Positions 62,301-64,000 of a stretch of DNA of 64,000 nt are shown in pieces; positions within the stretch are counted from its first letter, which is position 1; each line of letters begins with the position of its first letter. Both the position numbers and the translations under genes were made by a program. The notes beneath the pieces are model-generated. The model saw only the letters and a program-made list of their open reading frames with translations. It had not been told where the DNA came from and did no database searches. The DNA lies in NCBI RefSeq assembly GCF_003353055.1, contig NZ_QKWJ01000031.1, positions 1 to 64,000 of the forward strand, in the 5' to 3' direction. Source of the DNA: Cupriavidus lacunae (GTDB lineage: Bacteria > Pseudomonadota > Gammaproteobacteria > Burkholderiales > Burkholderiaceae).

Positions 62301-64000
62301 CGTCAACGGCAAGCCGGTGGCGGATGCGCCGGTCAAGATCAATGCGCGGGCACGCATTACCACCTCGGCGCGCAAGCGCGTGGTGGGCGGTTTCTACCGC
62401 TATGACAACCGCACCGAGACGCGCGACCTTGGCACCGTGTGCGAGACCCGCACCGATGCGCAGGGCCGCGCGCGCTGCGACGTGGCGCTGGAGCAGGCCG
62501 GCCAGATCGAACTGGTGGCGAGCGCGCGCGACAAGGACGGGCGCACCGCGCAGGCGGCGTCGACGGTCTGGGTCACGCGCCAGGGCGAACTGTGGTTCGG
62601 CGGCGAGAACCATGACCGCATCGACCTGCTGCCCGAGAAGAAGTCCTATGCGCCGGGCGACACCGCGGTGTTCCAGGTGCGCATGCCGTTCCGCCACGCC
62701 ACCGCGCTGGTGGCGGTGGAGCGCGAGGGCATCTACCAGACCCAGGTGGTCGAACTGCACGGCAGCGATCCGACCGTGCGCGTGCAGGTGAAGCCGGAGT
62801 GGGGGCCCAACGTCTACGTGTCGGTACTGGCCTTGCGCGGGCGCCTGCATGAGGTGCCCTGGTATTCGTTCTTCACCTGGGGCTGGCGCCAGCCGGGCGA
62901 GTGGTGGCGCGCGTTCCGCAGCGAAGGCCGCGAGTATGCCGCGCCGAGCGCGCTGGTCGACCTGTCCAAGCCGGCCTTCCGGCTGGGGCTGGCCGAGATC
63001 CGCGTCGGCAATGCGGGTCACCGGCTGGACGTCACCGTGACCCCGGACAAGGCCAGCTATCCGGTGCGCGGCAAGGCGCGCGTGGCGATCCAGGTGAAGC
63101 TGCCCGACGGCAAACCCGCCGCCAACGGCGAAGTGGCGCTGGCCGCGGTGGACCAGGCGCTGCTGGAGCTGATGCCCAACACCAGCTGGGATTTGCTCGA
63201 TGCGATGCTGCAGCGGCGCGGCTACGGCGTGGAAACATCGACCGCGCAGATGGAGATCATCGGGCGCCGCCACTACGGGCGCAAGGCGGTGCCGGCGGGC
63301 GGCGGCGGGGGCAAGAGCCCCACGCGCGAGCTGTTCGACACGCTGCTGCTATGGAACCCGCGCGTGCAACTCGACGCCGAGGGCCGCGCCAGCATCGAGG
63401 TGCCGCTCAACGATTCGCTGACCAGCTTCCGCATCGTCGCGGTGGCCGACCTCGGCCTCGGCCGCTTCGGCACTGGCAGCGCTACCATCGCCGCCACGCA
63501 GGACCTGCAGGTGATTTCCGGCCTGCCGCTGCTGGTGCGCGAGGACGACCGCTACCGCGCGATGTTCACGCTGCGTAATACCACCAGGCGCGCCATGACG
63601 GTGCAGGCCAGCGCGCGCGGCACGCTGCTTAACAACGAGACCAGCCTGCCCGCGCAGACCGTGCAGATCCCTGCCGGCGAAGCGCGCGAGATCGGCTGGG
63701 ACGTGACCGCGCCCGCGCTGCTGGCGTATTCGCGCAGCGGTACGGTGATGTGGGAAGTGCAGGCTAGCGAGCAGGGCACGGGTGCCGCGTCTGACCGCAT
63801 CAAGGTGTCGCAGCAGATCGTGCCGGCGGTGCCGGTCACGGTGCAGCAGGCGACGCTGGCACAGGTGTCGCCGTCGCTGTCGGTACCGGTCAAGGCACCG
63901 CCGGGCGCGCTGGCCGATCCGGCGGGCAAGGTGCGCGGCGGGCTGCAGGTCAACTTCCAGTCGTCGCTGGCGGGCGGCATGCCGGGCGTGCGCGAGTGGT
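59380..64000 (+). CDS. Alpha-2-macroglobulin-like protein (5' part, cut by window end)
   Basis: At least 1540 residues continue past the window edge. A signal peptide (hydrophobic about 25-40, ending SAQA) without a lipobox precedes MG-type domains. Seen: an N-terminal RFSPEGTVGQVRQVAIRFDE region (Big-like strands), then macroglobulin domains with PVAEAAVAVRDCSGRLLGEG, TIFDRTLLRAGETVSMKHLI and EKKSYAPGDTAVFQVRMPFR. The A2M core follows with LNDSLTSFRIVAVADLGLGR. Bacterial A2M proteins trap or inhibit proteases in the periplasm and often pair with PbpC; that neighbour and any thioester CxEQ would lie beyond the window. GGAGG precedes the ATG. Confidence 0.9.
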   Translation, partial: MKGIVARAGRGLGRSPMQWHVPRAALALAAALGILAAGSAQAAQVTRFSPEGTVGQVRQVAIRFDEAMVPMGDVQATAPAAVSCTGASTSGQARWIDAKNWVYDFASDLPPGVRCTVRMRAGLRSEAGTAYAGKPEYRFETGGPTVVSSRPSGGEIEEDQVFALRFNGAATAASVREHAWCQAQGLGERIPVRLLTSKERDAVLDAIHWDRLAKQAPDAVHLLACQQRLPAAARVQLVLGAGIATPSGVATRDERRFDYTVREPFTASFSCEREHAQSPCTPLRPMSVTFSSPVPRKLAESVVLKTPSGTRAPQFGPDLAPDASVSALTFAAPFAEKAQFTIEVPRNLQDDSGRSLANADLFPLKVATASMPPLAKFAAAPFGVVERFGELPRGKSPADYPPLLPVTLRNVEADLAVRGVQARAGTVMKLRVDDDAAVMQWFGLVRRMHEASYTRAELDAVLAGRSPYRVNNPRNAVSIETRSVSLLERAPGVQKLDVPKPSGDAPRPFEVVGIPLPEPGFHVVEIASPMLGEALLGKRAPMYVRTAALVTNLGVHFKLGRSAGNEDDGSRSGLAWVTGLDDGKPVAEAAVAVRDCSGRLLGEGRTDGSGVVRFAKLAAAPEGACDQNGLSGYFVSARIDARHPQARGKADMAFVMSDWNRGIETWRFNVPTDTSPTPTVRAHTIFDRTLLRAGETVSMKHLIRAETALGFGLPPAGRPLPTRVVIRHEGSGQTYELPLQWRQTATGGRSAESTFQVPPAAKLGVYTVELETQKGDGVQDAGGARSYTSGSFRVEAFRLPVLAGTLQVAGKAGPVVAPAELPVGVEIHYLSGGGAAGLPVRVSALLRDKYVSFPGYDEFSFNPPRAQRESASGDQEMDEDQQGDASADGQKLVADKLPVTLDKNGNGTVTLRKLPKTDAPRDLLLEAGFADPNGEIQTLRQTVPVWPAAVVAGIRTDGWVSVRQKLAVHGVVLDVNGKPVADAPVKINARARITTSARKRVVGGFYRYDNRTETRDLGTVCETRTDAQGRARCDVALEQAGQIELVASARDKDGRTAQAASTVWVTRQGELWFGGENHDRIDLLPEKKSYAPGDTAVFQVRMPFRHATALVAVEREGIYQTQVVELHGSDPTVRVQVKPEWGPNVYVSVLALRGRLHEVPWYSFFTWGWRQPGEWWRAFRSEGREYAAPSALVDLSKPAFRLGLAEIRVGNAGHRLDVTVTPDKASYPVRGKARVAIQVKLPDGKPAANGEVALAAVDQALLELMPNTSWDLLDAMLQRRGYGVETSTAQMEIIGRRHYGRKAVPAGGGGGKSPTRELFDTLLLWNPRVQLDAEGRASIEVPLNDSLTSFRIVAVADLGLGRFGTGSATIAATQDLQVISGLPLLVREDDRYRAMFTLRNTTRRAMTVQASARGTLLNNETSLPAQTVQIPAGEAREIGWDVTAPALLAYSRSGTVMWEVQASEQGTGAASDRIKVSQQIVPAVPVTVQQATLAQVSPSLSVPVKAPPGALADPAGKVRGGLQVNFQSSLAGGMPGVREW

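Overview
The window looks like chromosomal DNA of a high-GC betaproteobacterium of the Burkholderiaceae, most like Cupriavidus/Ralstonia. The evidence is the housekeeping order LysM protein-dprA / def-fmt-htpX-rsmB-DUF4390-ntrY-ntrX-tRNA-Phe, a GTP-dependent PEP carboxykinase, and phhA-phhB beside an Lrp-type regulator. No rRNA, CRISPR array, integrase or prophage was seen. Genus assignment is from memory of gene order and protein style; no search was run.

Layout. 0.2-8.4 kb, minus strand: a Fur-box-controlled locus with a TonB-dependent haem/haemoglobin-type receptor, a periplasmic membrane-anchored CobN-family protein (HmuS type), a MotA/TolQ/ExbB protein, a DUF2149 protein with an ExbD-like proton-channel Asp, and a ChaN-family lipoprotein. 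The receptor has an in-frame stop and a frameshift, and the ExbB-like gene has a frameshift, so the locus is decaying or carries base-call errors. 8.5-16.4 kb: a two-gene RND efflux operon, a MOSC protein, an MFS transporter and a D-2-hydroxyacid dehydrogenase. 17-24 kb: pckG, then a cache-sensor two-component system divergent from cstA and its small YbdD-type partner, so gluconeogenesis and pyruvate or peptide uptake lie together. 23.9-31.9 kb: two small exported repeat proteins, a LysR regulator, topB, a thioredoxin-like protein, dprA and a LysM protein. 32-40.6 kb: def, fmt, htpX (with a sigma-32-like promoter), rsmB, DUF4390, NtrY-like kinase, a short NtrX-like regulator and tRNA-Phe.

40.8-49.1 kb is the most accessory-looking part: a BrnT/BrnA toxin-antitoxin pair, a coiled-coil orphan, an aquaporin-family channel, a Pro-rich lipoprotein with a barrel-like C-terminus, and a 2.6-kb group II intron whose reverse transcriptase has lost its catalytic core. 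The intron lies just upstream of an orphan TRAP solute-binding protein. 49.2-58.6 kb: rarD, dinB, a DUF2272 lipoprotein, HU, a SET-domain lysine methyltransferase, a TctDE/QseBC-like two-component system, phhB and phhA. 58.8 kb to the end: an Lrp/AsnC regulator and a very large alpha-2-macroglobulin-like protein cut by the window edge.

The strongest unexplained non-coding signals are two arrays of DnaA-box-like 9-mers phased almost exactly every 12 bp (13.88-13.95 kb and 52.32-52.37 kb), and a gene-free stretch between HU and the SET gene with 15 copies of GTTTAC/GTAAAC/GTATAC in about 600 bp. The most interesting gene system is the CobN-like/ExbB-like/DUF2149/ChaN locus, which could be a proton-motive-force-coupled periplasmic haem-processing machine.
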